Assembly: GCF_000526335.1 (NCBI RefSeq)
Contig: NZ_JAFW01000001.1
Span: forward strand, 930,001 to 994,000
Direction: 5' to 3'
Length of the DNA: 64,000 nt
Source: Arthrobacter sp. 31Y
GTDB lineage: Bacteria > Actinomycetota > Actinomycetes > Actinomycetales > Micrococcaceae
The notes under the pieces were generated by a model. The model had not been told where the DNA came from. It worked only from the letters and a program-made list of their open reading frames with translations, and did no database searches. The position numbers and the translations under genes were made by a program. Below, one piece after another: positions 48,513 to 57,992 of this stretch (positions are counted from its first letter, which is position 1; each line of letters starts with the position of its first letter).

Positions 48513-48920
48513 GTGAAATCCAAAACGAATGAGCGTGGCGCCGCGGCCGTGGAACTGGCCATCCTCCTGCCACTTTTGCTGCTAATTCTGTTCGGCATCA
48601 TGGAGTTTGGGCGTGCCTACAATGTCCAGGTTTCCCTGACTCAGGCTGCACGTGAAGGAGCCCGCCATGCCGCGGTGCACTACCAAGACGGCACCCTCGA
48701 CGTCGCCGGCGCCGCTTTGGCAGCGGCGCCAGCCTTGGACGGACTAGGAGTCACCGTCGCAGACAATGCATCCAGTTGCGCACCAGGATCAAACGTGGAA
48801 GTCACCACCAATGTTTCCCTGTCTTCGATGACTGGATTCCTGGACGCCGGCTTCTTCGGCGGAGCAGGCATTTTCCCGCTCAATTTGTCCGGAGTGGGGG
48901 TAATGAGATGCGGTGGTTAG
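48513..48920 (+). CDS. TadE-like minor pilin
   Basis: 135 residues starting with GTG. The N-terminus NERGAAAVELAILLPLLLLILFG (read as two blocks) has the prepilin-like site: Gly9 followed by AAAVE with glutamate at +5, and then a long membrane helix. The rest is extracellular and contains two cysteines. TadE proteins are pseudopilins needed for pilus assembly. Its 3' end overlaps the next gene by 13 bp. Confidence 0.85.
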   Translation: MKSKTNERGAAAVELAILLPLLLLILFGIMEFGRAYNVQVSLTQAAREGARHAAVHYQDGTLDVAGAALAAAPALDGLGVTVADNASSCAPGSNVEVTTNVSLSSMTGFLDAGFFGGAGIFPLNLSGVGVMRCGG

Positions 48921-49948
48921 ACAGGGCACGTCGGGACATTTGGACGCATAAGGATGCCGTCGATTCCGAACGTGGTGCAAGCACCGTCATCGTTGCAGGC
49001 CTCATGGTCCTCCTCCTCGGATTTGCCGCCTTGGCCGTGGATGTCGGGGCAATCTACGCCGAGAAAGCTCAACTGCAGAATGGCGCTGATGCTGCAGCGC
49101 TGGCTATTGCCACCGACTGCGCCGGAGGTGACTGTGGGAGCAGCGCGTCTACCGGAAACCAGTTCGCCAATGACAATGCCAACGACAACACCAGCGGCGC
49201 CGTCGTAACATTTCCTGCTGCCGCCACGGTACGGGTGGTAACCAATGCTAGGGACACTGCGGGGCAGAACAGCTTCTCACTTTTCTTTGCGCGGGCAATG
49301 GGCTACGACACGACGACGGTTGACGCGTCGGCTGAGGCCTCGTGGGGAGCCCCGTCAGCTGCGACCACGTTGCCGTGGACGGTCAGCGAGTGTGTGTTCA
49401 AGAAATACCTCTCGCCGACGCAACTGGCCTCGTTAAACTCCACCGGCAATTTCTCAGGCGACCCCACCCCGACTCATCTTCTTCTTAGGTACGACGAGAA
49501 TGCGCCGACTGTCCCAGGGTGCGCCGCGCAGAATGGCTACAAGCCTGGCGGCTTTGGTTGGCTGGTGACAGATTCTGGATGTTCTACGGATATCGATCTC
49601 GACATGACAGTCGACGGTCAGACCGGCAACCACTTCCCGAATGCAGCTGGATGCAATGCAGCTTTGGCCACCATCATGGACGAGCCGGCTCTTATTCCGC
49701 TTTTCAGTACTGCCACGGGAAATGGTTCAAACGCCAAATACACACTGATTGGCTTCGCAGCATTTCAGGTCACCGGTTACAAATTCAGCGGCTCTGGGGC
49801 CGTTCTCGATCCCCTCGCTCCGAGTTGCAATGGCAACTGCCGCGGACTCCAGGGGTACTTCTCCCGCTTCGTTTCACTCGAAGAGGGCATGCAGGCAGCG
49901 GAGGGAACTCCCAACTATGGGGCCTCCGTCGTCACGCTCACTGGGTAG
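48908..49948 (+). CDS. TadG-like pilus assembly protein
   Basis: 346 residues. A TadE/G-type N-terminus SERGASTVIVAGLMVLLLGF carries a membrane helix, but the +5 glutamate of pseudopilins is missing. It is followed by the characteristic AVDVGAIYAEKAQLQNGADA, and AAALA continues the helix. The remaining ~270 residues are extracellular and contain six or more cysteines (for example CAGGDC and PSCNGNCRG). Probably surface-exposed and anchored at the pilus base. The ATG at 48908 lies inside the end of the tadE-like gene; the longer frame to 48776 is not used. Confidence 0.82.
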   Translation: MRWLDRARRDIWTHKDAVDSERGASTVIVAGLMVLLLGFAALAVDVGAIYAEKAQLQNGADAAALAIATDCAGGDCGSSASTGNQFANDNANDNTSGAVVTFPAAATVRVVTNARDTAGQNSFSLFFARAMGYDTTTVDASAEASWGAPSAATTLPWTVSECVFKKYLSPTQLASLNSTGNFSGDPTPTHLLLRYDENAPTVPGCAAQNGYKPGGFGWLVTDSGCSTDIDLDMTVDGQTGNHFPNAAGCNAALATIMDEPALIPLFSTATGNGSNAKYTLIGFAAFQVTGYKFSGSGAVLDPLAPSCNGNCRGLQGYFSRFVSLEEGMQAAEGTPNYGASVVTLTG

Positions 49949-49999
49949 CGAGCAGAGATGCCGCTGTTCTGGAATCCGAAAGAATCAAAGGAGTAGAAA

Positions 50000-50767
50000 G
50001 TGAAAACACGCCTACTGGGAGGCATTGCGGCACTGCTGTTAGCAGTCATCGGCACCGTCTTGTTGGTTAGCTACGTTCAAGGAGCCGACAAGCGGGCGCA
50101 GCAAGGGCTTGATCCCGTTACCGTACTCATAGTCAAGGAACGCATTCCCGCCGGTACCAAGGCGGAGGAACTGCAGGCAAAGGTCAAGACCGAAACCCTG
50201 CCGCAGTCGGCGGTTGCACCCGGCACCATCAATGCCCTTAGCGATCAAAACGGCAAGGTCACCTCATCAGACCTCCAACCAGGTGAACAGCTTCTGGGAG
50301 TAAAGCTGGTCAGCCCGAAAGATCTCGCACCAGGCACTGTTCCTGTACCCGAGGGATTGCAAGAAGCAACATTCGTACTTGCACCCGAGCGAATCCTGGG
50401 AGGCCGGATTGAGGCCGGCGACACCGTCACAGTCTTTGCTTCCTTCAAATTGGACGAAGCGGTTCCGGCGGGTGCGAACCTTCCGGCCGGCTTGACCGGA
50501 TGGAAAGACTTCACAGAACTGCTGTATCACGACGTTCTGGTCACCGCAGTCCAGCAAGCGGCCCCTGACGCAGAGAAATCAGCAGGAACTGACAAGGGGG
50601 TGGCACTTCCCAACGGATCCGCCTACGTCACGGTTGCGCTCAGCGACGCCAACGCTACAAAGATGGTCTTTGGCGCAGAGTTTGGCACCCTCTGGCTCTC
50701 CAAGCAGACTGACAAGACCGTCAAGAGCGATCCTCTGACGACGACCTTTGGAGGGCTGGTCCAATGA
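50000..50767 (+). CDS. cpaB: Flp pilus assembly protein CpaB/RcpC-like
   Basis: 255 residues starting with GTG. One N-terminal membrane helix (GGIAALLLAVIGTVLLVSYV) is followed by a SAF domain with VTVLIVKERIPAGTKAEEL and then a beta-rich domain. CpaB/RcpC is found in nearly all Tad loci and is thought to act in the envelope during pilus assembly. Its TGA overlaps the start of the next gene by four bases (ATGA). Confidence 0.87.
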   Translation: MKTRLLGGIAALLLAVIGTVLLVSYVQGADKRAQQGLDPVTVLIVKERIPAGTKAEELQAKVKTETLPQSAVAPGTINALSDQNGKVTSSDLQPGEQLLGVKLVSPKDLAPGTVPVPEGLQEATFVLAPERILGGRIEAGDTVTVFASFKLDEAVPAGANLPAGLTGWKDFTELLYHDVLVTAVQQAAPDAEKSAGTDKGVALPNGSAYVTVALSDANATKMVFGAEFGTLWLSKQTDKTVKSDPLTTTFGGLVQ

Positions 50768-51963
50768 GCCGCTTCGTAGCTATCACTGCCGTCCGTGACT
50801 TCGAAGGACGCGTACGGCAAGCCATCAGTGGCGCACTGCACGGCGATCTGCAAACGCTGTCTCCGGCCGTCCTTCAAGCCGGCACCGACGAAATCTTCAA
50901 GCAGCTGACAGGGGCACCTCCAGAGGTGATGATCCTCGGCCCAGGCGTCAATCCTGACGACGCTTTCAAACTGGCCACGGTGATAGACCTCCAGTACCCC
51001 GAAATCAGCCTCCTGATGGTGGCCGAGCCCAGCGCGGACATTGTGCTGAAAGCCATGCACGCAGGAGTCAGGGATGTAGTCGCCCCCGAAGCGGACGTCA
51101 ATGAACTCCGAGTCCTCTTGGAACGTGCATGCTTGGCCGCTGCGAGCCGGCGACGCGGGATGCAACCAGCTGCCGAAGCCGGACAAGAGCGGGGACGGGT
51201 CATAGCCGTCATGTCACCGAAAGGCGGCGTGGGAAAGACTACTGTTGCCACGAACCTCGCCATTGGCTTGGGGTCCCTTGCGCCGATGAGTGTGGTGATT
51301 GTGGACCTGGACCTGCAATTCGGCGACGTCGCTTCCGGCCTGTTGCTCGAACCGGAGCACTCCATCACCGAAGCCGTTCACGGAGCTGCTGCCCAGGACT
51401 CCATGGTCCTCAAGGCGTTTCTGACCGTCCACCCGGCCGGAATCTACGCGCTCTGCGCACCACAGAAGCCCTCTGATTCGGACTACATTACTGCCGAACA
51501 CGTCACCCGCCTCCTCAATCAGCTGGCAACAGAGTTCAAGTACGTCGTGGTGGACACTGCACCAGGCCTTGGCGAACACTGTCTCGCCACCCTGGAGTTG
51601 GCCACCGATGGAGTCTGGGTGTGCGGGATGGATGTGCCAAGCATCAGGGGTCTGCGGAAGTGCTTCAGCGTTCTGAAGGAACTTCAGCTTTTGCCACAAG
51701 GCCGGCATACCGTCTTGAATTTCGCGGACAGGAAGAGCGGTCTTTCCGTCCAGGACGTTGAAGCCACCATCGGAGTGCCCGTTGACACGGTCATTCCGAG
51801 GTCCCGCACTCTTCCCTACTCCACGAACCGTGGCATCCCGGTCCTGCAAGGCACGGTTCGGGATTCAGCGATCAAGGGACTGCGGAAGCTCGTTCAGCGG
51901 TTCGATCCTCGGCTGGAATCCGCACCTCAGAACAAACTGCACCGGAGGGTGGTGGTGTCATGA
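50764..51963 (+). CDS. cpaE: CpaE/TadZ-like localisation ATPase
   Basis: 399 residues. The N-terminal ~125 residues resemble a response-regulator receiver fold without a clear phosphorylation site (ISLLMVAEPSADIVLKAMHAG). The C-terminal MinD/ParA-type domain has the deviant Walker A SPKGGVGKTTVATNLAIG near residue 155 and VVIVDLDLQFGDVASGLL near residue 178. CpaE/TadZ proteins place the pilus machinery at the cell pole. It overlaps both neighbours by four bases. Confidence 0.88.
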   Translation: MSRFVAITAVRDFEGRVRQAISGALHGDLQTLSPAVLQAGTDEIFKQLTGAPPEVMILGPGVNPDDAFKLATVIDLQYPEISLLMVAEPSADIVLKAMHAGVRDVVAPEADVNELRVLLERACLAAASRRRGMQPAAEAGQERGRVIAVMSPKGGVGKTTVATNLAIGLGSLAPMSVVIVDLDLQFGDVASGLLLEPEHSITEAVHGAAAQDSMVLKAFLTVHPAGIYALCAPQKPSDSDYITAEHVTRLLNQLATEFKYVVVDTAPGLGEHCLATLELATDGVWVCGMDVPSIRGLRKCFSVLKELQLLPQGRHTVLNFADRKSGLSVQDVEATIGVPVDTVIPRSRTLPYSTNRGIPVLQGTVRDSAIKGLRKLVQRFDPRLESAPQNKLHRRVVVS

Positions 51964-53402
51964 AGCTGTCAGAGAGACTTTCGAAGAATAACCCTCTTGG
52001 TGTCGCTGCCCCGGGTGACATGCAAGCTCCGGACACGGCTCCTGGCGGCGACTGGATCGCAACAGCTTCAGCGCCCACCCCAATTTTGGGCGGTGCACCC
52101 ACGACGCCTGCGGTGGATGCGCTCGCCGGACTCAAACAGCGTGCGGCTTCTTCCCTGTTTGAACGAATCGGAAACCGCATGGGTGACACGTCGTCATCCG
52201 AAGAGGATCTTCGGTCTTTTGCAGTGGACGAACTCTCAGCAGTCATCGACGAGGAGCAAGTACCGCTCTCCCCCGAGGAGCGGCGTCGGCTCATCCGCGA
52301 GATTTCCGACGAGGTGATGGGCTACGGCCCGCTGCAGCGTCTGCTGGAGGACCCCTCCGTCACGGAAGTCATGGTGAACCGCTTTGACCAGATCTACGTG
52401 GAGCGGCATGGACACCTGGCCTTGACAGAGCTGCAGTTCAGTTCGGATGACCACCTGCGGAAGGTGATTGAACGGATCGTTTCAAGAGTCGGACGCCGCA
52501 TCGATGAGTCGTCTCCATTGGTCGATGCCCGGTTGGAGGACGGCTCGCGTGTCAATGCGATCATCCCCCCGCTGGCTGTCAACGGACCATCGTTAACCAT
52601 CAGGAAATTCAGCCACGTTCCGCTCACGGTGAGGAATCTCATCGAATGGGGATCCATGAGCCAGGAAATGGCCGAACTGCTGAGTGCATGTGTCCGCGCC
52701 CGCCTCAACGTCATCGTCTCCGGAGGCACAGGCACAGGCAAAACGACGCTGCTGAACGTTCTGTCATCCTTCATTCCGGAATCCGACCGCATCGTCACCA
52801 TTGAAGACGCGGTAGAACTGCAGCTGCAACAACGCCATGTGGTCAGGTTGGAGAGCCGCCCGCCCAACATCGAAGGCAAGGGGGCCATCACCATCAGGGA
52901 CCTCGTACGGAACTCACTCCGTATGCGTCCCGACCGCATCATTGTGGGCGTGGTACGTGGAGGTGAGTCTTTGGACATGCTTCAGGCCATGAACACCGGC
53001 CACGACGGCTCGCTATCCACTGTCCATGCCAACTCTCCACGCGACGCAATTGCGCGTTTGGAGACGCTGGTACTCATGTCCGGAATGGATCTTCCGCTTC
53101 GGGCCATCCGGGAACAAGTGTCATCTGCCGTCGATCTCATTGTTCAGGTCACCCGCCTCCGTGATGGTAGCCGACGGGTAACCCATGTCACCGAGGTGCA
53201 AGGGATGGAAGGGGATGTCGTAACACTCCAGGACGCTTTTCTCTTCGACTACTCGGCAGGTTTGGACGCCCAGGGACACTTCCTGGGCAAAGCTATCCCT
53301 ACAGGCATTCGGCCCCGTTTCCTCGACCGGTTTACGGAGCTCGGCATTCAGGTATCCCCTGCGACCTTTGGTGTCGCTCCAGTAGCGGTGGGGAGGCGTT
53401 AG
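51960..53402 (+). CDS. cpaF: Tad pilus secretion ATPase CpaF/TadA, Walker B variant
   Basis: 480-residue hexameric motor that powers pilin assembly. The N-terminal domain ends near [20 protein letters not shown]. Walker A is [18 protein letters not shown] near residue 260, and the Asp-box-like region [20 protein letters not shown] follows. The Walker B region reads [20 protein letters not shown] near residue 330, whereas family members have GEVRGGE: the conserved glutamate is valine (codon GTG instead of GAG). The His box [14 protein letters not shown] is intact. Activity may therefore be reduced or unusual. It overlaps cpaE by four bases. Confidence 0.9.
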   Translation: MKLSERLSKNNPLGVAAPGDMQAPDTAPGGDWIATASAPTPILGGAPTTPAVDALAGLKQRAASSLFERIGNRMGDTSSSEEDLRSFAVDELSAVIDEEQVPLSPEERRRLIREISDEVMGYGPLQRLLEDPSVTEVMVNRFDQIYVERHGHLALTELQFSSDDHLRKVIERIVSRVGRRIDESSPLVDARLEDGSRVNAIIPPLAVNGPSLTIRKFSHVPLTVRNLIEWGSMSQEMAELLSACVRARLNVIVSGGTGTGKTTLLNVLSSFIPESDRIVTIEDAVELQLQQRHVVRLESRPPNIEGKGAITIRDLVRNSLRMRPDRIIVGVVRGGESLDMLQAMNTGHDGSLSTVHANSPRDAIARLETLVLMSGMDLPLRAIREQVSSAVDLIVQVTRLRDGSRRVTHVTEVQGMEGDVVTLQDAFLFDYSAGLDAQGHFLGKAIPTGIRPRFLDRFTELGIQVSPATFGVAPVAVGRR

Positions 53403-53404
53403 CG

Positions 53405-54346
53405 ATGGAATCTCCAGCGTTCTTCGTGCTCGCGATCGCACTCTGTGTGGCCGCCCTCATCGTCCTGGTAGCCGTGGTCCTGAAACCGCGGAATGGCCCT
53501 ATCCCGGTTGAGCGTCGTCGCGTGGACCTACCACAGGATAACTCAGCAGTGGGGCGCGTTTCTGAGTCTGCGGTGCGCCTGGTTGATACCGCCATTGGCA
53601 CGTCAGGGGGCCCCTTCAATCGAGAGGTTCTTTACAACGCCGGCGTCAAACAGGCTCCTGCAGACGTGACGGTAGTGGTTGTGATCGCCGCTGTACTTCT
53701 GGGAGGCTTCGGCTGGCTTCTGATTAATCCCTTCATTGGTATTGTGCTCGCTGTTGCCGCTCCCTTTGGGGCGAGGCTGATCCTTGCTGTGAAAACAGGA
53801 AAACGCCGCGGCAAGTTTGAGATGCAGTTAACGGACACCATCCAGATGTTGATTGGTGGCCTTCGCGTCGGGCACAGCATCATGAGGTCATTGGAGGCCG
53901 CGGCCCAGGAATCACAGGCCCCGACGTCAGAAGAACTGGCCCGGATTGTCAACGAAGTACGAATCGGCAAGGACCCTCGGCAGGCACTGGAGGATTGCGC
54001 CAGCCGCATGGACAGCGAAGATTTCCAGTGGATTGGGCAAGCAATCCAGATCAACCGCGAGGTGGGTGGCGATTTGGCCGAGGTTTTGGAGCAGGTGGCA
54101 GGAACCATCCGGGAGCGAAGCGAGATCAAGGGGCACGTACGCGCCTTGAGCGCTGAAGGCAAGATGTCAGCGGTGGTCTTGATGGTTCTTCCTGTTGCTG
54201 TGGGACTATTCATGTCCGCGTTGAACCCCGGTTACATGAGGCTCTTCACAGAACATCCCATAGGGATCGCCCTGGTTGTGGTCAGCGCGGTCCTGTTCGC
54301 TGTTGGGGGCTTCTGGATGAGCCGCACTGTGAAGATCAAATTCTAG
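53405..54346 (+). CDS. tadB: Tad pilus inner-membrane protein TadB-like
   Basis: 313 residues, GspF-type platform protein. An N-terminal helix (FVLAIALCVAALIVLVAVVL) is followed by two further helices near residues 95-130, the cytoplasmic GspF domain (MQLTDTIQMLIGGLRVGHSIM and EVGGDLAEVLEQVAGTIRER, each about 20 residues) and two C-terminal helices. Starts two bases after the cpaF stop and works with TadC and CpaF. Confidence 0.9.
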   Translation: MESPAFFVLAIALCVAALIVLVAVVLKPRNGPIPVERRRVDLPQDNSAVGRVSESAVRLVDTAIGTSGGPFNREVLYNAGVKQAPADVTVVVVIAAVLLGGFGWLLINPFIGIVLAVAAPFGARLILAVKTGKRRGKFEMQLTDTIQMLIGGLRVGHSIMRSLEAAAQESQAPTSEELARIVNEVRIGKDPRQALEDCASRMDSEDFQWIGQAIQINREVGGDLAEVLEQVAGTIRERSEIKGHVRALSAEGKMSAVVLMVLPVAVGLFMSALNPGYMRLFTEHPIGIALVVVSAVLFAVGGFWMSRTVKIKF

Positions 54347-54352
54347 GAGACA

Positions 54353-55237
54353 ATGCTCATGACTCCCATTGCATGGCTCATCATAGCCACCATCGTTCTG
54401 CCTGTGGGCTACTTCGCTTGGTCACTGCTCAGCATTGACCGTAAGGGCATAGTTGCCATTCAGAGCAATCTAGGTTCGGGCTTCGCGCAAGGTAGCGGGG
54501 TGAACCTTCAACGCCCCCCACTCCTGCTGGGCGTCGCCAGGAAACTGACCCCTGGCAGCTACGAAGCCAAATTGGATCATTGGCTCGCCCTTGCCGGGCG
54601 GCCGATGTCGATGCCGTTGCCCAAGCTCCTGGCCCTAAAGCCGGCACTTGGGCTGGCCGGAGCACTCGGCGGAGTATCCCTGTTTCTTCTCAGTCCGGGA
54701 CCCGGAATAGTAGGACTAGGCCTCTTCCTGACAGTGTTTCTGTATTTCCTTCCAGACCTCCTGATCTACAACACCGGGATCAAACGGCAGGAGGCTATCA
54801 AACTGGAGTTTCCCAACACCCTGGATCAAATGCTGATTTCGGTCGAAGCAGGCCTCGGCTTCGAATCGGCCATGGAGCGGGCATCCTCGCAGGGGGCCGG
54901 TCCTCTGCCTCAGGAACTCATGCGTACGTTGCAGGACATCCAAGTGGGTCGTCCCCGCCAGGAGTCCTACGAGGCATTGGCCGATCGATGCGCCGTACCT
55001 GACGTCCGCAGTTTCGTCCTTGCCGTAATACAAGCCGACAAATATGGCATCGGGATCGCGAACGTCCTCCGCGCCCAAGCCAAGCAAGCACGCGTCAAAC
55101 GGCGGCAAAGCGCAGAAGAGCGTGCCATGAAGTTGCCCGTCAAGGTGCTTTTTCCGCTCTTGTTCTGCATCTTCCCGGTCCTGTTCATAGTCCTTCTGGG
55201 CCCGGCAGTGATCAAGATCATGCAGGCATTCGGCTGA
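54353..55237 (+). CDS. tadC: Tad pilus inner-membrane protein TadC-like
   Basis: 294 residues, second GspF-type platform protein. Hydrophobic helices are at the N-terminus, near residues 98-140 and at the C-terminus (PLLFCIFPVLFIVLLGPAVI). The cytoplasmic domain contains FPNTLDQMLISVEAGLGFES and GIGIANVLRAQAKQARVKRR. GGAGACA precedes two possible ATGs, at 54353 and 54359. Last gene of the Tad operon, followed by two hairpins. Confidence 0.9.
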   Translation: MLMTPIAWLIIATIVLPVGYFAWSLLSIDRKGIVAIQSNLGSGFAQGSGVNLQRPPLLLGVARKLTPGSYEAKLDHWLALAGRPMSMPLPKLLALKPALGLAGALGGVSLFLLSPGPGIVGLGLFLTVFLYFLPDLLIYNTGIKRQEAIKLEFPNTLDQMLISVEAGLGFESAMERASSQGAGPLPQELMRTLQDIQVGRPRQESYEALADRCAVPDVRSFVLAVIQADKYGIGIANVLRAQAKQARVKRRQSAEERAMKLPVKVLFPLLFCIFPVLFIVLLGPAVIKIMQAFG

Positions 55238-55260
55238 TCTTGCCCCACGGGAAATAGACC

Positions 55261-55330
55261 GGCCGTCCGCGGATCCCAGACCACGGGCGGCCACAACGGC
55301 CCCCTTCCGGTACCCAGAGCCGGGAGGGGG
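55261..55330. terminator. Two tandem hairpins between tadC and truA
   Basis: First stem 55261-55272 with 55281-55292 (12 positions, one mismatch, one G-T wobble). Second stem 55300-55310 with 55320-55330 (11 positions). They lie between convergent stops and can terminate the Tad operon and truA. Confidence 0.65.
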
Positions 55331-55360
55331 TCCTCCCACGTCCGGCACGAAAACAGGGAG

Positions 55361-56251
55361 CTATTGCCGCCGCGCCCGAGTCAGCTCAGCGCGAGCCAGC
55401 ACCTCGGTATCGGAGGGGTACGCCACTTCTTCCAGCACCAACGGATGCGGCGCTGAGAGCACGGACTTGGCATCACGGCGCCGTTCCAGAAGACGAGAGT
55501 ACAGCCATGCCGGGGTTTCCAAACTCTCCCCTACGCGCAGGATGGAACCAACCAAGGACCGCACCATGTTGTGGCAGAACGCGTCAGCCTGAACGGTGGC
55601 AACAATAACCCCATCACTGCCACGCGCGAAGGAGAACTTCTGGAGCTCGCGAATGGTGGTGGCACCCTCACGCGGCTTGCAGTAGGACCGGAAATCCTGC
55701 AGCCCCAGCAGAGCCGAAGCGCCCTCATTCATCAGAGACACGTCCAAGGGCGACTTGTGCCATAACGTGATGCCGCGCAACACCGGGTCCCAGCGTTCCG
55801 GGCCGTCGGCAATCCGGTAACTGTACCTGCGCCACAGCGCTGAAAAGCGGGCGTCGAAACCTTTCGGCGCCAGACCGGCGTCGTGCACTTCCACAGCTCC
55901 TGTAAGGTCACCGAGGATGCGGCTCAGAGCGCCGCGGAGCCGCCGCAGAAGTGCGACGCCGGGATCGAGTTCGTGCCCACGTGGCAGTGACAGCCACTCG
56001 GCCTCGGTCAGGTCCACGTGGACTACCTGGCCGCGGGCGTGGACGCCAGCGTCCGTCCGGCCGGCAACCGTGACACGTACAGGCCGCTGCAAAAGGAGCG
56101 CCAAAGCCTCTTCAAGGGACCCTTGTACAGTCCGAAGACCTGGCTGCAGGGCCCACCCATTGAAAGGGCCACCGTCGTACGAAAGATCAAGCCGGACACG
56201 CAAAAACCCGCCGCCCCCCATAACGGGGGCAGCGGGTTTTCGTTCGTTCAT
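55361..56251 (-). CDS. truA: tRNA pseudouridine(38-40) synthase
   Basis: Makes pseudouridine in the tRNA anticodon arm. The 296-residue frame has the conserved RLDLSYDGGPFNGWALQPGL, and VAGRTDAGVHARGQVVHV with the catalytic aspartate near residue 65; the C-terminal half contains FCHNMVRSLVGSILRVG. The start is uncertain: residues 1-16 from the ATG at 56251 are encoded by the rplQ terminator hairpin, and an ATG at 56221 or a TTG at 56203 could serve instead. The conserved protein begins around residue 18. Last gene of the ribosomal cluster on this strand. Confidence 0.94.
   Translation of the reverse strand: MNERKPAAPVMGGGGFLRVRLDLSYDGGPFNGWALQPGLRTVQGSLEEALALLLQRPVRVTVAGRTDAGVHARGQVVHVDLTEAEWLSLPRGHELDPGVALLRRLRGALSRILGDLTGAVEVHDAGLAPKGFDARFSALWRRYSYRIADGPERWDPVLRGITLWHKSPLDVSLMNEGASALLGLQDFRSYCKPREGATTIRELQKFSFARGSDGVIVATVQADAFCHNMVRSLVGSILRVGESLETPAWLYSRLLERRRDAKSVLSAPHPLVLEEVAYPSDTEVLARAELTRARRQ
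56203..56240 (-). terminator. rplQ terminator overlapping the truA start
   Basis: On the minus strand AAAACCCGCTGCCCCC (56240-56225) pairs with GGGGGCGGCGGGTTTT (56218-56203) over 16 positions with one mismatch, and is followed by a T run ending in G. It is 44 bases after the rplQ stop and covers the annotated truA N-terminal codons. Confidence 0.85.
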
Positions 56252-56283
56252 AGACTTAAGTCTACTGTGAAGAATTCAGTGAA

Positions 56284-56844
56284 TTACTTCTTGTCCTCAG
56301 CGGCCGGAGCCTCTTCGGTTTCAGCAGCTTCAGCTTCAGCAGCTTCTGCCTCAGCGGCCGGAGCCTCTTCGGTTTCAGCAGCTTCGGTCTCTACGGCTTC
56401 GGTCTCAACGACCTCTTCCTCGGCAGCCGGAGCAGCCTTCGCAGCGGCAGCGGTTGCTTCAGCAACAACGGCCTGCTTCGGGGAAACCGGCTCGAGAACG
56501 AGCTCGATGACAGCCATGGGAGCGTTGTCGCCCTTGCGGTTGCCGATCTTGGTGATGCGGGTGTAGCCACCATCGCGGTTAGCAACGGCGCCGGCGATGT
56601 CGGTGAACAGCTCGTGGACAACGCCCTTGTCGCTGATCAGGCCGAGAACGCGGCGGCGCGAAGCGAGGTCGCCACGCTTCGCGAAGGTGACCAGACGCTC
56701 TGCGTACGGCTTGAGGCGCTTGGCCTTGGTGACCGTGGTGGTGATGCGCTTGTGCTCAAAGAGAGCAGCTGCCAGGTTCGCGAGCATCAGGCGCTCGTGA
56801 GCCGGGCCGCCTCCGAGGCGCGGACCCTTAGTGGGGGTAGGCAT
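56284..56844 (-). CDS. rplQ: Ribosomal protein L17 with acidic repeat tail
   Basis: Large-subunit protein. The first ~125 residues are the L17 fold ([20 protein letters not shown], then [19 protein letters not shown]). From about residue 130 a tail of Glu, Ala and Thr follows to DKK, making 186 residues in all. The tail contains an in-frame duplication of 18 residues ([11 protein letters not shown] occurs twice). Acidic tails on L17 occur in other actinobacteria. It follows rpoA by 66 bp. Confidence 0.96.
   Translation of the reverse strand: MPTPTKGPRLGGGPAHERLMLANLAAALFEHKRITTTVTKAKRLKPYAERLVTFAKRGDLASRRRVLGLISDKGVVHELFTDIAGAVANRDGGYTRITKIGNRKGDNAPMAVIELVLEPVSPKQAVVAEATAAAAKAAPAAEEEVVETEAVETEAAETEEAPAAEAEAAEAEAAETEEAPAAEDKK
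56295..56385. repeat. In-frame 37-bp direct repeat within rplQ
   Basis: The 37-bp sequence at 56295-56331 is repeated exactly at 56349-56385, a period of 54 bp or 18 codons. It encodes the duplicated acidic tail segment. Confidence 0.9.
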
Positions 56845-56910
56845 AGTTATTTCTCCTGTTATGTAAGCCGGTCAGGTCCATCGCTGGACCCGGCGGCCAA
56901 GATCTGCTGT

Positions 56911-57921
56911 TTAGAGCTCGTCGTCGCTGAACGCGGCGTCGTCCTCTTCGATGGCTGCGGCGCGGGCTGCGAGATCGAAACCGGGAGGGGAGTCCTTGAG
57001 GGACAGACCCAGTTCGACGAGCTTTGCCTTGACCTCGTCAATGGACTTCGCACCGAAGTTACGAATGTCCATCAGGTCAGCCTCGGAGCGGGCAACGAGT
57101 TCACCCACGGTGTGGATGCCCTCACGCTTGAGGCAGTTGTAGGAACGGACGGTGAGGTCCAGATCCTCGATCGGCAGAGCCATGTCAGCTGCCAGGGCAG
57201 CGTCCGTCGGCGACGGGCCAATCTCGATACCTTCAGCTGCGGTGTTCAGCTCACGAGCCAGACCGAACAGTTCCACCAAGGTGGTGCCTGCGGAAGCAAC
57301 AGCATCGCGCGGGGCGATGGCCTGCTTGGTCTCGACGTCGACAATGAGCTTGTCGAAGTCGGTGCGCTGCTCAACACGGGTAGCTTCCACGCGGAAAGTT
57401 ACCTTCATGACCGGCGAGTAGATCGAGTCGACCGGAATACGGCCAATCTCGGAATCGCCGGACTTGTTCTGAGCTGCCGAAACGTAGCCACGGCCGCGCT
57501 CGATGGTCAGTTCGAGTTCGAACTTGCCCTTCGAGTTCAGAGTGGCAATGTGCAGATCCGGGTTGTGGAATTCGACGCCGGCCGGCGGAGCGATGTCCGC
57601 GGCGGTGACGACTCCGGGGCCCTGCTTGCGCAGGTAAGCAACAACCGGCTCATCGTGCTCGGAGGAAACCGAAAGGTTCTTGATGTTCAGGATGATCTCG
57701 GTGACATCTTCCTTGACACCCGGAACCGTGGTGAACTCGTGCAGCACGCCATCGATCCGGATGCTGGTTACAGCGGCACCGGGGATGGAGGAGAGCAGGG
57801 TACGGCGGAGGGAGTTTCCGAGGGTGTAGCCGAAGCCCGGCTCCAGCGGTTCAATGATGAAACGGGAGCGGTTCTCGGATACAACTTCTTCAGACAGGGT
57901 GGGGCGCTGTGCAATGAGCAC
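56911..57921 (-). CDS. rpoA: RNA polymerase alpha subunit
   Basis: 336 residues. The N-terminal assembly domain includes [20 protein letters not shown] and [20 protein letters not shown]. The C-terminal DNA- and activator-binding domain starts near residue 250 ([20 protein letters not shown]), and the acidic end is [12 protein letters not shown]. Part of the infA-rpmJ-rpsM-rpsK-rpoA-rplQ cluster. rpsD, which often lies between rpsK and rpoA, is absent here; a 150-bp spacer with a large hairpin replaces it. Confidence 0.98.
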   Translation of the reverse strand: MLIAQRPTLSEEVVSENRSRFIIEPLEPGFGYTLGNSLRRTLLSSIPGAAVTSIRIDGVLHEFTTVPGVKEDVTEIILNIKNLSVSSEHDEPVVAYLRKQGPGVVTAADIAPPAGVEFHNPDLHIATLNSKGKFELELTIERGRGYVSAAQNKSGDSEIGRIPVDSIYSPVMKVTFRVEATRVEQRTDFDKLIVDVETKQAIAPRDAVASAGTTLVELFGLARELNTAAEGIEIGPSPTDAALAADMALPIEDLDLTVRSYNCLKREGIHTVGELVARSEADLMDIRNFGAKSIDEVKAKLVELGLSLKDSPPGFDLAARAAAIEEDDAAFSDDEL

Positions 57922-57992
57922 TTAGGTTTCCTTTCGGCGAGCATCCGCTATATGACGCAACACAGGTGGTGGAAATCGGCTTCGGTTTCCAG

